A stretch of 64,000 bases of DNA from Nostoc calcicola FACHB-3891 (GTDB lineage Bacteria > Cyanobacteriota > Cyanobacteriia > Cyanobacteriales > Nostocaceae), in NCBI RefSeq assembly GCF_014697355.1, contig NZ_JACJRQ010000026.1, positions 46,553 to 110,552 on the forward strand, in the 5' to 3' direction. Positions 1 to 7,936 of the stretch are shown here, piece after piece. The first letter of the stretch is position 1; the number at the start of each line of letters is the position of its first letter. The position numbers were made by a program, and so were the translations under genes. The notes under the pieces are model-generated. The model was not told the DNA's origin and searched no databases. It was given only the letters and a program-made list of their open reading frames with translations.

Positions 1-112
1 TGAGGTATATTTTGTAAATCTACTTTTAGGCTGCTTTCTGAGCATTTATTGTAAAAGTAGCTTTCACAAAGTATTTATCGATCGCCTGCTTTTTGGCGGA
101 GGAAATTTTTAG

Positions 113-658
113 ATGACATATATATCCGATTGGCCAGAAGTTAATGTTCCTGAAATTGTGGAAAGTCTGACTGCAATAATTATTGCCCCTGTAATTATTC
201 CTATTGCAGCAGCAATCAAACAACCTGTAGTTCAAACGGCGATTAAACAGGGCATTACTTTGTCGGAAATGTGTAAAGAAGCAGTTGCGGAAGTAGCAGA
301 AGTTTGTGAAAATATAGCAGCCGAGGTAAATGCTGAACTCATTCATGAGAAGCAAGAACAATTTAGTTCTAGAAGCTTTGAAACTTATTTTAATAATAGC
401 AAATCTGAAGTTGCTACGGATTTAATCAACTTGGTATCTGACCTGAATGTTGATGTCGGACAAATGAGTAAAGGCGTTGTCGATTTGAGGTTGTTAGTAC
501 CTACGGGATTAGCAGCACTCGCCATTCACCAATTAATAAATAAAGGGCTAGAACTAGAAGAAATTCCCTGGCATACATTAGCTTGGTATGCCTTTGAAGT
601 ATTTACTAAACTTAATAACACAAGTGATTCACAAGTATCGCAGAATTTTGATTTGTGA
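113..658 (+). CDS. Hypothetical protein, HMA_2-associated type, upstream of P-type ATPase
   Basis: Unrecognised 181-residue protein. The start is ATG preceded by a good ribosome site (GGAGGA at about 12 bases). A hydrophobic stretch near residues 20-38 (IIIAPVIIPIAAA) is followed by an acidic, helical middle. The C-terminal 45 residues (LLVPTGLAALAIHQL... then IPWHTLAWYAFEVFTKLN) resemble the tail seen in cyanobacterial proteins that carry an HMA_2 metal-associated domain, although the ferredoxin-like HMA part itself is not obvious here. The gene ends 47 bases before the P-type ATPase on the same strand, so the two are probably one operon and this may be an accessory membrane protein of that pump. 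That role is inference from position. Confidence 0.7.
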   Translation: MTYISDWPEVNVPEIVESLTAIIIAPVIIPIAAAIKQPVVQTAIKQGITLSEMCKEAVAEVAEVCENIAAEVNAELIHEKQEQFSSRSFETYFNNSKSEVATDLINLVSDLNVDVGQMSKGVVDLRLLVPTGLAALAIHQLINKGLELEEIPWHTLAWYAFEVFTKLNNTSDSQVSQNFDL

Positions 659-705
659 ATTAGATAGGATAAATTTTTGGAGGCATTACAGGAGAAATAA
701 TTGCT

Positions 706-3700
706 GTGATTCAAGCAATACATACTAACGTCAAAGGAAGAATTAGATACAAAATAAATGAACTCTATCGTTCGGCAGACTTAAAAGAATATTTGGAGCG
801 ATCGCTATCCAAAGAAGCAGGAATAAATTATGTTTCTGCTAATCCCCTAACAGGTAATATTCTAGTAATTTTTAACAGAGATCAAAGCCCCAATCAAATT
901 AGCTTTTTAATTGAAAAAATTTTATTGGATTATCAAAAAAAAAGTAAAAAGTTAACTACTAAAACAATTGGCGATATTCAGGAACAACAGCCAGAAACTT
1001 GGCATTTAATGACAGCAACTAGCGTCGTCAAGAAATTAAATACTTCAAAAACAACAGGATTATCCAGTAAGTCTGCTCTAGAAAACCTGAATAAATATGG
1101 CCCGAATGTTCTAGACCAAGCAGCAACTCGTTCAGATTTCAGCATCTTAATTGACCAATTCAAATCTCTACCAGTGGGTTTGCTGGGTGTCGCCGCAGGA
1201 ATTTCTCTGGTCACCGGTGGAGTAATTGATGCTGTGGTCATTATGGGTGTTATTACTTTAAATGCGGCTATTGGCTATGTCACAGAAAGCCAATCAGAAA
1301 GAATTATTCATTCCCTTAAAAGTCAGGAACAAACATCAACTTCGGTTATTAGAGATGGCAAACAAATAGAAATTCCCACAGAAGATGTTGTTTTAGGAGA
1401 TATTTTATTTCTGCAACCCGGCGGTTATGTAGCAGCAGATGCCCGACTTCTTGAAGCAGATAATCTGAGTATTGATGAGTCTGCCTTGACAGGAGAAAGT
1501 ATTCCCGCAACTAAAATTACTGCATCTTTGAATGGTGAGGATATTCCATTAGGCGATCGCCACAATACGATCTACAAAGGTACTTTTGTTATCAGTGGTC
1601 AAGGACTGGCTGCGGTTGTGTCCACAGGCAAATTCACCGAAATGGGCAAAATACAACAAATGGTTGGTGAAGCAACAGCAATCCAGACTCCCCTAGCAAA
1701 ACAACTAGATGAAGTAGGTAGTCAACTAGTTTTAATTGGTATGGGAATCTGCGGTCTGATTTTTGGTATGGGAGTACTGCGGGGATACGGTTTAGTACAA
1801 ATGCTCAAATCATCCATATCCTTAGCCGTGGCTGCGGTTCCCGAAGGCTTACCCACCATCGCTACTACAACCTTAGCCTTAGGAATCCGAGATATGAGGA
1901 AAAATAACGTCCTCGTTCGCAGTCTCAGTGCAGTGGAAGCATTAGGTTCCGTACAAACGATTTGCATGGATAAAACCGGGACACTGACAGAAAATAAAAT
2001 GTCTGTGGTGGAGATATATGCAGACAGCAGACACATCACCGTGTCCGACGGAGAATTTATTACTGGCAAAGAAAAAATTAATCCGTATACTTGCGATGAA
2101 CTGTTAAAGCTGATTCATGTATCAGTTCTCTGCAATGAAACAGAAGTCAGTTTACAGAGTGATGGCGAGTATATAGTCACAGGTTCAGCAACAGAAAACG
2201 CCTTGATTTACATGGCAATCAGCGCTGGGGTAAATGCGATCGCACTTAGACAAAAATATCTTTTATTGCAAACAAACTTGCGATCGGAAAATCGTAACAT
2301 TATGAGTACAATTCATCAAACTCCCGATCGCCAGCAGTTAATTGCTGTCAAAGGCAGCCCTACTGAAATTGTGCAGATATGCCAAAAGTGGATGAAAAAC
2401 GGGCAAATAGTACCTTTAGGTGAAGAAGACAGACAAGCGATGGAGATCGAAAACGATCGCATGGCAGGAAAAGCGCTGCGGGTGCTGGGTGTGGCTTACA
2501 GCCATATCGATGAAAGGAAAAACGACAAAAATTATGAATCAGACTTGATTTGGCTAGGTCTTGTAGGCATGGCCGATCCCATTAGAAAAGGTGCCAAAGA
2601 ATTGATTGGTGACTTCCATGAAGCCGGCATTGATACAGTGATGATAACAGGCGATCAAAGTCCAACAGCTTATGCGATCGCCAAAGAATTAGAATTGAAT
2701 CGAGATCCCCAACTAGAAATTCTCGATTCCACCAACCTGAATAACCTTACACCAGAGGCATTAATAGCACTTAGCGACAAAGTAGATGTTTTTGCCCGCA
2801 TCAGTCCCAGCAATAAACTGCAAATCGTCCAAGCATTGCAAGCAGGTGGGAAAGTTGTCGCCATGACCGGTGATGGTATCAACGATGCACCAGCATTGAA
2901 AGCCGCCCAAGTTGGTGTAGCAATGGGCAAAGGCGGAACCGATGTCGCCCGTGAGGTTGCAGATATCGTCCTAGAAGACGACAGACTAGAAACCATGATG
3001 ATTGCCGTGAGTCGGGGACGGACAATTTACAACAACATCAGAAAATCCGTGCATTTCCTGTTAGCCACAAACCTCAGCGAAATCATGGTCATGACCACCG
3101 CTACCGCATTGGGTATAGGCGAACCCTTGAATGCCATCCAACTCCTGTGGTTGAATTTGGTAACAGACATATTCCCCGGACTTTCCTTAGCATTAGAAGC
3201 ACCAGAACCCGAAGTGTTGAGTCAGCCACCCCGCAACCCTGACGAACCAATTATTAAAAACACCGACTTTGCCAGAATTGCCTTTGAGTCAGCAACACTA
3301 TCCGTCAGCACCTTAGCAGCCTACAGTTACGCCATCTTCAGATATGGCATTAGTCCCCAAGCAAGCACCATTGCCTTTATGAGTCTAACTAGCGGACAAC
3401 TGCTGCATACAATTAGTTCTCGTTCAGAAAAACATAGTATATTTACTCAAGAAAAACTCCCGAATAATCCCTACTTAAATGCTGCCATTGCAGGGTCATT
3501 TGCCATACAACTTTTAGCGCTAATTGTTCCTCAATTGAGGAGTCTTTTGAAAATTACCCCACTCAATCTTGTGGACAGTCTTGTGATTGGAAGTAGTGCT
3601 TTACTACCATTATTAGTCAATGAAATAACAAAAGACAATACACTAAAAAATGCTATTCCTGCAATCGAGCCACAGATAAAGACCGTTGAAATATCTGTGA

Positions 3701-3708
3701 ATATCTAA
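706..3708 (+). CDS. P-type cation-transporting ATPase (Ca2+-ATPase-like) with N-terminal HMA-like domain
   Basis: A 1000-residue ATP-driven cation pump of the inner or thylakoid membrane. The start is GTG with GGAGA 11 bases upstream. Residues 1-75 resemble an HMA_2-type domain without a CxxC metal site. The P-type core follows: TGES actuator motif at 262-265, membrane PEGLP motif at 379-383, phosphorylation motif DKTGTLT with Asp422, and hinge motif TGDGIND at 721-727. PEGLP and the C-terminal membrane block place the core with P2 (Ca2+/Mn2+-type) pumps rather than P1B heavy-metal pumps, so a heavy-metal-domain-like N-terminus on a P2 core is a little unusual. The ion carried cannot be told from sequence alone. 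It follows the small gene at 113-658 in a likely operon; the divergent metK homologue lies 203 bases downstream, beyond a dispersed repeat. Confidence 0.93.
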   Translation: MIQAIHTNVKGRIRYKINELYRSADLKEYLERSLSKEAGINYVSANPLTGNILVIFNRDQSPNQISFLIEKILLDYQKKSKKLTTKTIGDIQEQQPETWHLMTATSVVKKLNTSKTTGLSSKSALENLNKYGPNVLDQAATRSDFSILIDQFKSLPVGLLGVAAGISLVTGGVIDAVVIMGVITLNAAIGYVTESQSERIIHSLKSQEQTSTSVIRDGKQIEIPTEDVVLGDILFLQPGGYVAADARLLEADNLSIDESALTGESIPATKITASLNGEDIPLGDRHNTIYKGTFVISGQGLAAVVSTGKFTEMGKIQQMVGEATAIQTPLAKQLDEVGSQLVLIGMGICGLIFGMGVLRGYGLVQMLKSSISLAVAAVPEGLPTIATTTLALGIRDMRKNNVLVRSLSAVEALGSVQTICMDKTGTLTENKMSVVEIYADSRHITVSDGEFITGKEKINPYTCDELLKLIHVSVLCNETEVSLQSDGEYIVTGSATENALIYMAISAGVNAIALRQKYLLLQTNLRSENRNIMSTIHQTPDRQQLIAVKGSPTEIVQICQKWMKNGQIVPLGEEDRQAMEIENDRMAGKALRVLGVAYSHIDERKNDKNYESDLIWLGLVGMADPIRKGAKELIGDFHEAGIDTVMITGDQSPTAYAIAKELELNRDPQLEILDSTNLNNLTPEALIALSDKVDVFARISPSNKLQIVQALQAGGKVVAMTGDGINDAPALKAAQVGVAMGKGGTDVAREVADIVLEDDRLETMMIAVSRGRTIYNNIRKSVHFLLATNLSEIMVMTTATALGIGEPLNAIQLLWLNLVTDIFPGLSLALEAPEPEVLSQPPRNPDEPIIKNTDFARIAFESATLSVSTLAAYSYAIFRYGISPQASTIAFMSLTSGQLLHTISSRSEKHSIFTQEKLPNNPYLNAAIAGSFAIQLLALIVPQLRSLLKITPLNLVDSLVIGSSALLPLLVNEITKDNTLKNAIPAIEPQIKTVEISVNI

Positions 3709-3724
3709 AATTCTTATTACTTTG

Positions 3725-3798
3725 CGTCCTTCTCTGACGAGACGCTGCGCGAACGCGTCCTTTGCGGTAGCCTGCGGCAAGCCGCTCCGCGTCTACGT
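3725..3798. repeat. Dispersed GC-rich repeat (GACGCTGCGCGAACGCG type)
   Basis: A GC-rich block inside an AT-rich intergenic stretch, reading GACGAGACGCTGCGCGAACG followed by related inverted segments (GGTAGCCTGCGGCAAGCCGC). Similar blocks recur at 27035-27082, 36420-36480, 49275-49325 and 50590-50640, partly inside MITE-like elements, so this is a dispersed repeat rather than a gene. Confidence 0.7.
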
Positions 3799-3911
3799 TT
3801 TTTTTATTTTGAATAACGACATACAAGCCAATTCCCAATCCAAAATCCAAAATCTAAAATCTAAAATTGTCTAAGCTTTTCATATAAATCTCATATAAAA
3901 GGTAAACATTT

Positions 3912-5096
3912 ATGAAAAAAGACTTCATGTTTACATCAGAGTCAGTGACAGAAGGACATCCTGATAAACTTTGCGATCAGATCAGCGATGCGATCGTCGA
4001 TCGCTTTTTACAGCAAGACCCATATTCGAGAGTAATTACAGAATGTGCAGTATCTACAGGCATCGTTTTTATCGCAGCCAGATTTGAACCCAACACCAAC
4101 GTAGATTTTACCAACATAGCGAGACAAGTAATCGAACAAGTAGGTTACGATCATAAAGAATTTAATGGTAAAACTTGCAGCATTTTAACTAGCCTCAGAG
4201 AATTACCTTTTGAGCAACAACATTTATTTGATGAAAACAGTTTATCTGACACAGAAATCGAAAAAATCACCGTTAATAATCAAGTAACAGTCTTTGGATT
4301 TGCCTGTAATCAGACATCGACTCTCATGCCATTACCAATATGGCTAGCCCACAAACTTGCTAGACAAATTAGTGAAGTCAGATGCCAACAAATACTTCCG
4401 TATCTGACACCTGACGGCAAAACTCAGGTAGGAGTTGAATATAAAAATCGTCGTCCATATAGAATTCACAGCATTACAGTTATTGCCAGTCAAAATAAAG
4501 CATCAAAACCCGAATTGCAGCAATTACAGGATGATATTCGAGAGACAGTAATTGCTCCTGTATTTCAAAATGAAGAAATTAAACCAGATGCACAGACAAG
4601 AATATTTATTAATCCAGATGGACCATTTATTCGCGGAGGCCCTGCGGTTCATTCTGGATTAACCGGCAGAAAAAATGCCATAGATACATACGGCGAATAT
4701 TCCAAACATAGTGGTTCAGCATTGAGCGGTAAAGATCCAATTAGAATAGATAGAATAGGAGCTTATATTGCTCGTTATGCAGCTAAAAATATCGTAGCTG
4801 CAAAACTAGCAGACGAATGTGAAGTGCAGCTAAGTTATTCTATAGGACTTTCCAGACCGGTAAGTGTGCAAGTCGAAACTTTTGGCACAGGCAAAATTGC
4901 AGATGAACAAATCACAAATCTTTTAGAAAAGCATTTTGATTTCCGGCTTGCAGGAATTATCAAGCAATTCAATTTGAGATATTTGCCTTCGTTAAATAAA
5001 GGCGGTTTTTATAGGAAACTTGCTGCTTATGGTCATGTAGGTAGAATAGATATAGAAATTCCTTGGGAAAAATTAGATAAAGTTGATGTTTTTTAA
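3912..5096 (+). CDS. Divergent S-adenosylmethionine synthetase (MetK) homologue
   Basis: A full-length 394-residue MetK-fold protein. MetK makes S-adenosylmethionine from ATP and methionine. The N-terminal signature is intact (SESVTEGHPDK, with His16, Asp18, Lys19), as are GLTGRK (249-254), SGKDP (272-276), the VDR-type Asp280 and the C-terminal AAYGHVGR. Two hallmark loops are lost. The usual GAGDQGxMFGYA reads TVNNQVTVFGFA (120-131), putting Asn123 where E. coli numbering has Asp118. The usual GGPxGDxGLTGRK reads GGPAVHSGLTGRK (242-254), with His247 at the Asp238 position. The glycine-rich HGGGAFSGKD has become HSGSALSGKD, and the Lys269 position is Arg278. These positions bind metal, methionine or ATP phosphates in the canonical enzyme. 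It may be an altered-specificity paralogue; a normal metK would be expected elsewhere in the genome. The fold assignment is firm, the activity is not. Confidence 0.88.
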   Translation: MKKDFMFTSESVTEGHPDKLCDQISDAIVDRFLQQDPYSRVITECAVSTGIVFIAARFEPNTNVDFTNIARQVIEQVGYDHKEFNGKTCSILTSLRELPFEQQHLFDENSLSDTEIEKITVNNQVTVFGFACNQTSTLMPLPIWLAHKLARQISEVRCQQILPYLTPDGKTQVGVEYKNRRPYRIHSITVIASQNKASKPELQQLQDDIRETVIAPVFQNEEIKPDAQTRIFINPDGPFIRGGPAVHSGLTGRKNAIDTYGEYSKHSGSALSGKDPIRIDRIGAYIARYAAKNIVAAKLADECEVQLSYSIGLSRPVSVQVETFGTGKIADEQITNLLEKHFDFRLAGIIKQFNLRYLPSLNKGGFYRKLAAYGHVGRIDIEIPWEKLDKVDVF

Positions 5097-5216
5097 AAGA
5101 GAAATTATCAAAGAAGAATTCAGGAGTCAGGAGTCAGAATGAATTTATATCAGTTTATTTCCGCCGCGTTGTACTAGTCAAAATTAGTCAAATATTGGAT
5201 ACAGCTATAAGCTTGA

Positions 5217-5546
5217 TTACTGTATAATTTCAATAATTTTATTAATCACTTCTGTTAATTTTTCAAGTTTTATGTGACCTGCTTGATATAAAAAAATTTG
5301 TTTATCGGCAGTAAATATCCGATTTGGTCTGATATTACTTGGCTGATTTAAACCACCAGAGCTAAAATCACTATTTTCCAGATGAATAGCATAGACATCG
5401 CCAACAGTTCGGCTAGTAATTTGGCAAAGAATCAGGTCATCTCCCTGAAGAGTAGCAATAACTAAAGCAGGTCTGCGTTTTGTGCCAGTTAAGTCTGAAA
5501 ATGGAAATGGAACAATAACAACATCCCCTTTTACAAATTCTGCCAT
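5217..5546 (-). CDS. MazF/PemK-family endoribonuclease toxin
   Basis: A 109-residue protein beginning MAEFVKGDVVIVPFPFSDLT, the N-terminal beta-barrel pattern of MazF/PemK/CcdB-fold toxins. KRRPALVI (the conserved Arg-Pro that helps form the active site) and ITSR follow. Family members cleave mRNA and are neutralised by the product of the gene just upstream. The ATG at 5546 was chosen over an upstream in-frame start at 5573 because it overlaps the antitoxin stop by 16 bases, the usual coupled arrangement. All catalytic landmarks appear intact, so the toxin may be functional. Confidence 0.88.
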   Translation of the reverse strand: MAEFVKGDVVIVPFPFSDLTGTKRRPALVIATLQGDDLILCQITSRTVGDVYAIHLENSDFSSGGLNQPSNIRPNRIFTADKQIFLYQAGHIKLEKLTEVINKIIEIIQ

Positions 5547-5725
5547 GCTGCATCTTCCTCTGGACTTAACCAATCTTTTTGCAGTGATGATTCACTCATA
5601 ATGCTGATTTCTAAGGTTTTATCTTTCTGGTACTTGGCTTGTAAAAACTGAACAAAATCTAAAATTTCCTGTAACAAAGGTTCAGGTAATTTTTCTAGTT
5701 CTTGTGTAATCTGTTCTTTAAGCAT
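5531..5725 (-). CDS. DUF2281-type antitoxin of the MazF-like pair
   Basis: A 64-residue partner of the downstream MazF-like toxin. It starts MLKEQITQELEKLPEPLLQE and ends with DWLSPEEDAAWQNL, the pattern of cyanobacterial DUF2281 proteins usually encoded just before a toxin gene. The ATG at 5725 was preferred to a more distant in-frame start at 5794 because family members begin at this point. The acidic C-terminus probably binds the toxin. The two genes overlap and must be co-transcribed; autoregulation is likely by analogy with other toxin-antitoxin operons but no operator was identified. Confidence 0.8.
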   Translation of the reverse strand: MLKEQITQELEKLPEPLLQEILDFVQFLQAKYQKDKTLEISIMSESSLQKDWLSPEEDAAWQNL

Positions 5726-6090
5726 AATTGTCTTGTTTTGTTTTTCGGCAATATCTAAAATAATAATATTTATCGGATCAGTTTTTAAAGTCAAATAGAA
5801 GATAAAATTAATTCAGCCTCTTTAGATGAGTACATTTAGCTTAATAAAAGGGTAAAGTTTTAGAAGACATTGCAGGGGCGATCGCCACTAATAACCATAG
5901 TCTCTGATTCATAACTTCCAGCGTGCTAATCTAGTAAAATCAGCCTAATAGAGTATTTTTACTCAAAAAAATGTTAAATTTATACCCTATGAATGAGCCT
6001 CTTCAACCCATAGCAAGAGTGTCATTTTCCGTAAAACACTTACGATGAAGAACTAGGAAATCAAATTGCAGTATATCTGCTTATCAAATT
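5726..6090. other. Intergenic stretch without recognised gene
   Basis: AT-rich DNA between the divergent antitoxin gene and a small ORF. It presumably holds the toxin-antitoxin promoter. Only HIP1-like GGGGCGATCGCC at about 5876 and ordinary AT runs were seen; no RNA gene or repeat was recognised. Confidence 0.5.
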
Positions 6091-6312
6091 ATGGACTGGA
6101 AGTACAGGTGGAAAAACGGTTATCGCCCAAGCCGAGACGAAGCGGTAAAAAACCCTCATTTGTTAGATGAAAGTCAGTTCGAGACTGAACAAGACCGACA
6201 TCTGGCTGAAGAAGCTACAAGAAAGCATTTGGGTATACCTGCACCAACCTTAGACGAAGAACAATCCATATTACCTCATGCAGCTTCGCCTAATGAAAAA
6301 TCTCAAATATAA
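6091..6312 (+). CDS. Small hypothetical protein
   Basis: A 73-residue hydrophilic, charged ORF beginning MDWKYRWKNGYRPSRDEAVK, of unknown function. It has no membrane segment or signal peptide and no clear ribosome site. Composition is protein-like (many Asp, Glu, Arg, Pro) and not repeat-derived, which is the main reason for listing it. It stands alone on this strand, between the toxin-antitoxin pair and the DUF1400 gene. Confidence 0.4.
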   Translation: MDWKYRWKNGYRPSRDEAVKNPHLLDESQFETEQDRHLAEEATRKHLGIPAPTLDEEQSILPHAASPNEKSQI

Positions 6313-6432
6313 CACCATTTCCGAAAATCTTTGCAACAAATAATTTAGCCGTAGGGGTATACAGACGTATGCTCCTCATCATGCATTGGTAGCAGAAATT
6401 TTGTAAAATAGTCTGCTGGGCAGTTTTTCCCG

Positions 6433-6505
6433 AAAAGGGGGAAAGGTTAAAGGGTAAAGGGTAAAGGCATAAATTTAACTTTCCCCCTTTCCCCTTCCCG
6501 TTCTT
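6433..6505. repeat. Short tandem repeat tract (AAAGGGT / TTTCCCC)
   Basis: Heptad-like tract GGTTAAAGGGTAAAGGGTAA followed by the opposite-strand form CTTTCCCCCTTTCCCC, giving an imperfect inverted arrangement. It belongs to the same short tandemly repeated class as 16177-16478 and 43798-43825. Confidence 0.7.
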
Positions 6506-6547
6506 CATCTATCCACGCTCCAAACCATTATAAACTCCGACAAAATA

Positions 6548-7102
6548 ATGCAAATTTTTCAACTTTTCAATCAATTAAACACCACTAGAAAATTCACTAA
6601 GTTACTTACTCAAACAGTAGCTTTAGGTGTAGGTGCTATTGTCCTATTTTCAAGCACTAATGCCTATGCTGCCGAGCAAGTTGTTTTAAAATATGGTACT
6701 TTTCAAGGTTCAATATCTGTTGAAGAATTAAATCAGTTTGTAGAAACTGGCAAGACTACCCCAACATTAACGGCTTATTTGCAGGCTGCTCAACAAGATC
6801 CGGCATTAGCTCGTAAAGCGCTCAAATCTGGAATTAAAGCCGATCGCACCTTTTTAAATAACTTACTATCTAGCTGGGCAGGGCCAGTTTTGGTTAACCA
6901 AATTGGTGAAGTAGTTCACCCCCCCGCAGGACAACTAAACCAAGAAGCGCTACGAACTGCTTTAAGCGAATCTATTAAGCAAAGTGGTCAAGTTACACTG
7001 CTGGGAGCTATTCAGAATTATCCAAACACTTCCGTGGAGCTAGAAGGAGATCGTCTCATCGGTGTTTATGAACGGCTAAGCAATCTGGCAGAACTCTTTT
7101 GA
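6548..7102 (+). CDS. DUF1400 domain protein, exported
   Basis: A 184-residue secreted protein. The N-terminus has a signal peptide with hydrophobic core VALGVGAIVLFSS and a likely cleavage after NAYA (about residue 41). The mature part (VVLKYGTFQGSISVEELNQF, then LTAYLQAA, LLSSWAGPVLVNQIG) matches the cyanobacterial DUF1400 pattern, which in other proteins precedes an alpha/beta hydrolase domain; here it stands alone. It probably acts in the periplasm. The biochemical role is unknown. It is monocistronic as far as can be seen. Confidence 0.8.
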   Translation: MQIFQLFNQLNTTRKFTKLLTQTVALGVGAIVLFSSTNAYAAEQVVLKYGTFQGSISVEELNQFVETGKTTPTLTAYLQAAQQDPALARKALKSGIKADRTFLNNLLSSWAGPVLVNQIGEVVHPPAGQLNQEALRTALSESIKQSGQVTLLGAIQNYPNTSVELEGDRLIGVYERLSNLAELF

Positions 7103-7219
7103 TAGGTAGTTACTGCTGAAATTTAATACCCGCGACTCTACCTCAAGGTTCTACCCTATGACTCAGAAATTCTCTAACGTAATTGTAGAGTTTAATCTAA
7201 GGATAGGGAAAAGATTTGT

Positions 7220-7771
7220 ATGACAACCGATGTTTCTAGAGATATTAAAAAAGAACTTAATGGGTCGCTGATAACTGGTATTCTCTTGATTGTTTCGGGG
7301 ATTATTGCGATCGCAGTACCTTCATTCACCACCATATTCGCCGAAACTTGGTTTGCAGCGATTCTAGCCTTTGCTGGATTTACAAAACTAGTCTACGCTG
7401 CCCAAACCCGCGATCGCGGAGGCTTTGTTTGGAAACTTTTATTAAGTGGACTGTATATTGCAACCGGCGTGATGTTGTTGGTTTATCCTTATACAGGTGT
7501 TCTCACACTAACTTTGTTGCTTGGCACTTTTTTGGTGACTGAAGGCACATTCGAGTTAATTTTAGCCTTCCAGTTACGTCCGCAACAAAACTGGACATGG
7601 GTACTAGTAAATGGCATTATTACCCTGGTTTTAGGTGCAATGATTTGGTTTCAGTGGCCGTTCAACGCGCCTTGGTTGCTTGGAACACTAGTTGGTGTCA
7701 GCGTTCTGTTCAGCGGTATTTCCCGCACGATGTTGTCATTGAATCTGCGTTCTGCTTTAGATGGGAAATAG
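7220..7771 (+). CDS. HdeD-family membrane protein
   Basis: A 183-residue integral membrane protein with six predicted membrane helices, arranged as three hairpins (for example LITGILLIVSGIIAIAVP near residues 17-34 and LLSGLYIATGVMLLVYP near 72-88). This layout and length fit the HdeD family (acid-resistance membrane proteins, DUF308), common in cyanobacteria and mostly of unknown role. The ATG at 7220 follows a weak purine-rich site (AGGATAGGG). A short tandem repeat tract begins at the stop codon. Confidence 0.82.
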   Translation: MTTDVSRDIKKELNGSLITGILLIVSGIIAIAVPSFTTIFAETWFAAILAFAGFTKLVYAAQTRDRGGFVWKLLLSGLYIATGVMLLVYPYTGVLTLTLLLGTFLVTEGTFELILAFQLRPQQNWTWVLVNGIITLVLGAMIWFQWPFNAPWLLGTLVGVSVLFSGISRTMLSLNLRSALDGK

Positions 7772-7846
7772 GGAATGGGGATTGGGGAATGGGGGAGTGT
7801 GGGGAGAAAATCTTCCCCTCTGCCCCCCGCCCCCTGCCCAAATAGA
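7768..7846. repeat. Short tandem repeat tract (GGGAATGGGGATTGGGG)
   Basis: G-rich heptad tract GGGAATGGGGATTGGGGAAT followed by its C-rich counterpart CCCCTCTGCCCCCCGCCCCC. It begins at the stop codon of the HdeD gene, so the final codons of that gene touch the repeat. Confidence 0.7.
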
Positions 7847-7936
7847 AAGTTAACAAGACATTGCAGCAGCGATCGCTCTGGTATTGCTAAATTAACAAAG
7901 GTAATCAAAATCCAGGCTAGCTAGCTGCAATCAACA

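Noticed and set aside
26..361. Long minus-strand frame opposite the first gene
   Set aside because: Antisense shadow of the 113-658 gene; low-complexity Asn/Arg/Cys composition and no ribosome site.
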